Source of the DNA: Neisseria montereyensis
GTDB taxonomy: Bacteria; Pseudomonadota; Gammaproteobacteria; Burkholderiales; Neisseriaceae
Direction of reading: 5' to 3'
Assembly (NCBI RefSeq): GCF_024834045.1
Contig: NZ_JANUXW010000003.1
Location: forward strand, 186,001-250,000
DNA length: 64,000 nt
This document shows positions 63,480 through 64,000 of this stretch, piece by piece (position 1 is the stretch's first letter; each line of letters opens with the position of its first letter). The position numbers were made by a program, and so were the translations under genes. The notes beneath the pieces were generated by a model. That model ran no database searches, had not been told where the DNA came from, and saw nothing but the letters and a program-made list of their open reading frames with translations.

Positions 63480-64000
63480 ATGTCTCGTGACAGCTTGCTG
63501 CATAACGTTGCCGAATTGGTTAACACGCAATTAAGACCTTTAGTAGAAGACATCGACCGCAAAGGCCTTTACCCCGAATCTTTTTTACGCGAATTAGGCA
63601 AGATAGGCGGTTTTGCCTGTGTCGGCAGCCAAGAAGAAGGCGGCAGCGGTTTGGGATTGGCAACGCAAATCGATGTTTTGCGTGAAATCGGTAAAGCCTG
63701 CGGTGCAACGGCATTCTCGGCTTGGTGTCAGGCTGCCTGCGCTTGGTATTTGCACCAAACGCCCAACGAATCGGTGAAACGTTATCTGCCCGATGTGTTG
63801 AGCGCCAAAGTATTGGCCGGAACCGGTATGTCGAATACCGTAAAACATCTTGCCGATATTGAAGCGCATTTGCTTCAAGCCAAACCGGCCGACGGCGGCT
63901 ATATCGTTAACGGCATGTTGCCTTGGGTTTCCAATCTTGGCGACAACCATATTTGGGCCAATGCCGCCCAAACACCCGACGGCTATGTGATGTTTATTAC
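63480..64000 (+). CDS. Acyl-CoA dehydrogenase-family protein, C-terminus cut by window edge
   Basis: About 173 residues are visible from ATG at 63480. The N-terminal helical and beta parts of the acyl-CoA dehydrogenase fold are clear: PESFLRELGKIGGFACVGSQEEGGSGLGLATQI, then FSAWCQAACAWYLHQTPNE, and a beta strand YIVNGMLPWVSNLGDNHIW with a Trp-Val-Ser flavin-site pattern. Substrate cannot be assigned; related enzymes also act as flavin monooxygenases. Confidence 0.85.
   Translation, partial: MSRDSLLHNVAELVNTQLRPLVEDIDRKGLYPESFLRELGKIGGFACVGSQEEGGSGLGLATQIDVLREIGKACGATAFSAWCQAACAWYLHQTPNESVKRYLPDVLSAKVLAGTGMSNTVKHLADIEAHLLQAKPADGGYIVNGMLPWVSNLGDNHIWANAAQTPDGYVMFI

Overview
The window is a chromosomal segment of a commensal-type Neisseria. 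The DNA uptake sequence (DUS) AGGCCGTCTGAA and its reverse complement occur throughout, mostly in the AG form with a few AT forms. DUS often form inverted pairs after genes, where they act as terminators, and many lie inside genes, where one frame reads as the peptide FQTA. Gene content and order are typical of Neisseriaceae. I saw no tRNA, rRNA, CRISPR array, intact insertion sequence or prophage.

Layout. 1-8.2 kb: a partial dapC, then a dispersed histidine cluster (hisH, hisA, hisF, hisI, hisE) interleaved with small envelope genes, followed by hinT and tatABC. 8.2-17.5 kb: truB and rbfA, small secreted proteins, dapF-DUF484-membrane protein, cysK, ychF and a ricin-B-like lectin lipoprotein. 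17.5-26.5 kb: an orphan LytS-type sensor kinase, argH, a methyltransferase, mltD, and narHJI of respiratory nitrate reductase with no narG beside it. 26.5-34 kb: hydrolase, ferredoxin, spermidine synthase-like protein, acyl-CoA thioesterase, ubiX, folB, plsY, a TonB-C protein and a membrane metallophosphoesterase.

At 34,038-34,065 there is a near-perfect XerCD dif site. On lines sampled by eye, strand composition changes from G-rich to C-rich on the + strand at about 32-34 kb. Both observations place the replication terminus here. The metallophosphoesterase gene lies between dif and an 18-bp direct copy of dif's XerC-side flank, so it may be Xer-related cargo.

34-50.8 kb: ubiE, DUF971, an arginine-rich lipoprotein, trxB, small proteins, ybaK, ridA, recN, recD, an aromatic aminotransferase, an RDD protein and a DUF3089 hydrolase. 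The lipoprotein signal of the DUF3089 gene is out of frame by one base at an A6 tract. A decayed RDD copy, an orphan NodT-type outer-membrane efflux lipoprotein, a Sel1-repeat protein and radA follow. 50.8-64 kb: an AT-rich gap, the speF-potE ornithine/putrescine module, an intergenic cluster of DnaA boxes, ygfZ, a DUF4442 protein, an uncharacterised protein, the feoA-feoB-Cys-rich ferrous-iron operon with a candidate Fur box, a lipoprotein, an ArsC/Spx-like protein, an AhpD-like protein and a partial acyl-CoA dehydrogenase.

Most of the window is housekeeping biosynthesis (His, Lys/DAP, Cys, Arg, ubiquinone, folate, phospholipid), export (Tat), DNA repair (RecN, RecD, RadA) and iron/nitrogen respiration. 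The points most worth checking are the dif-flanked segment, the frameshifted lipoprotein signal, nar without narG, and the ricin-like lectin lipoprotein.
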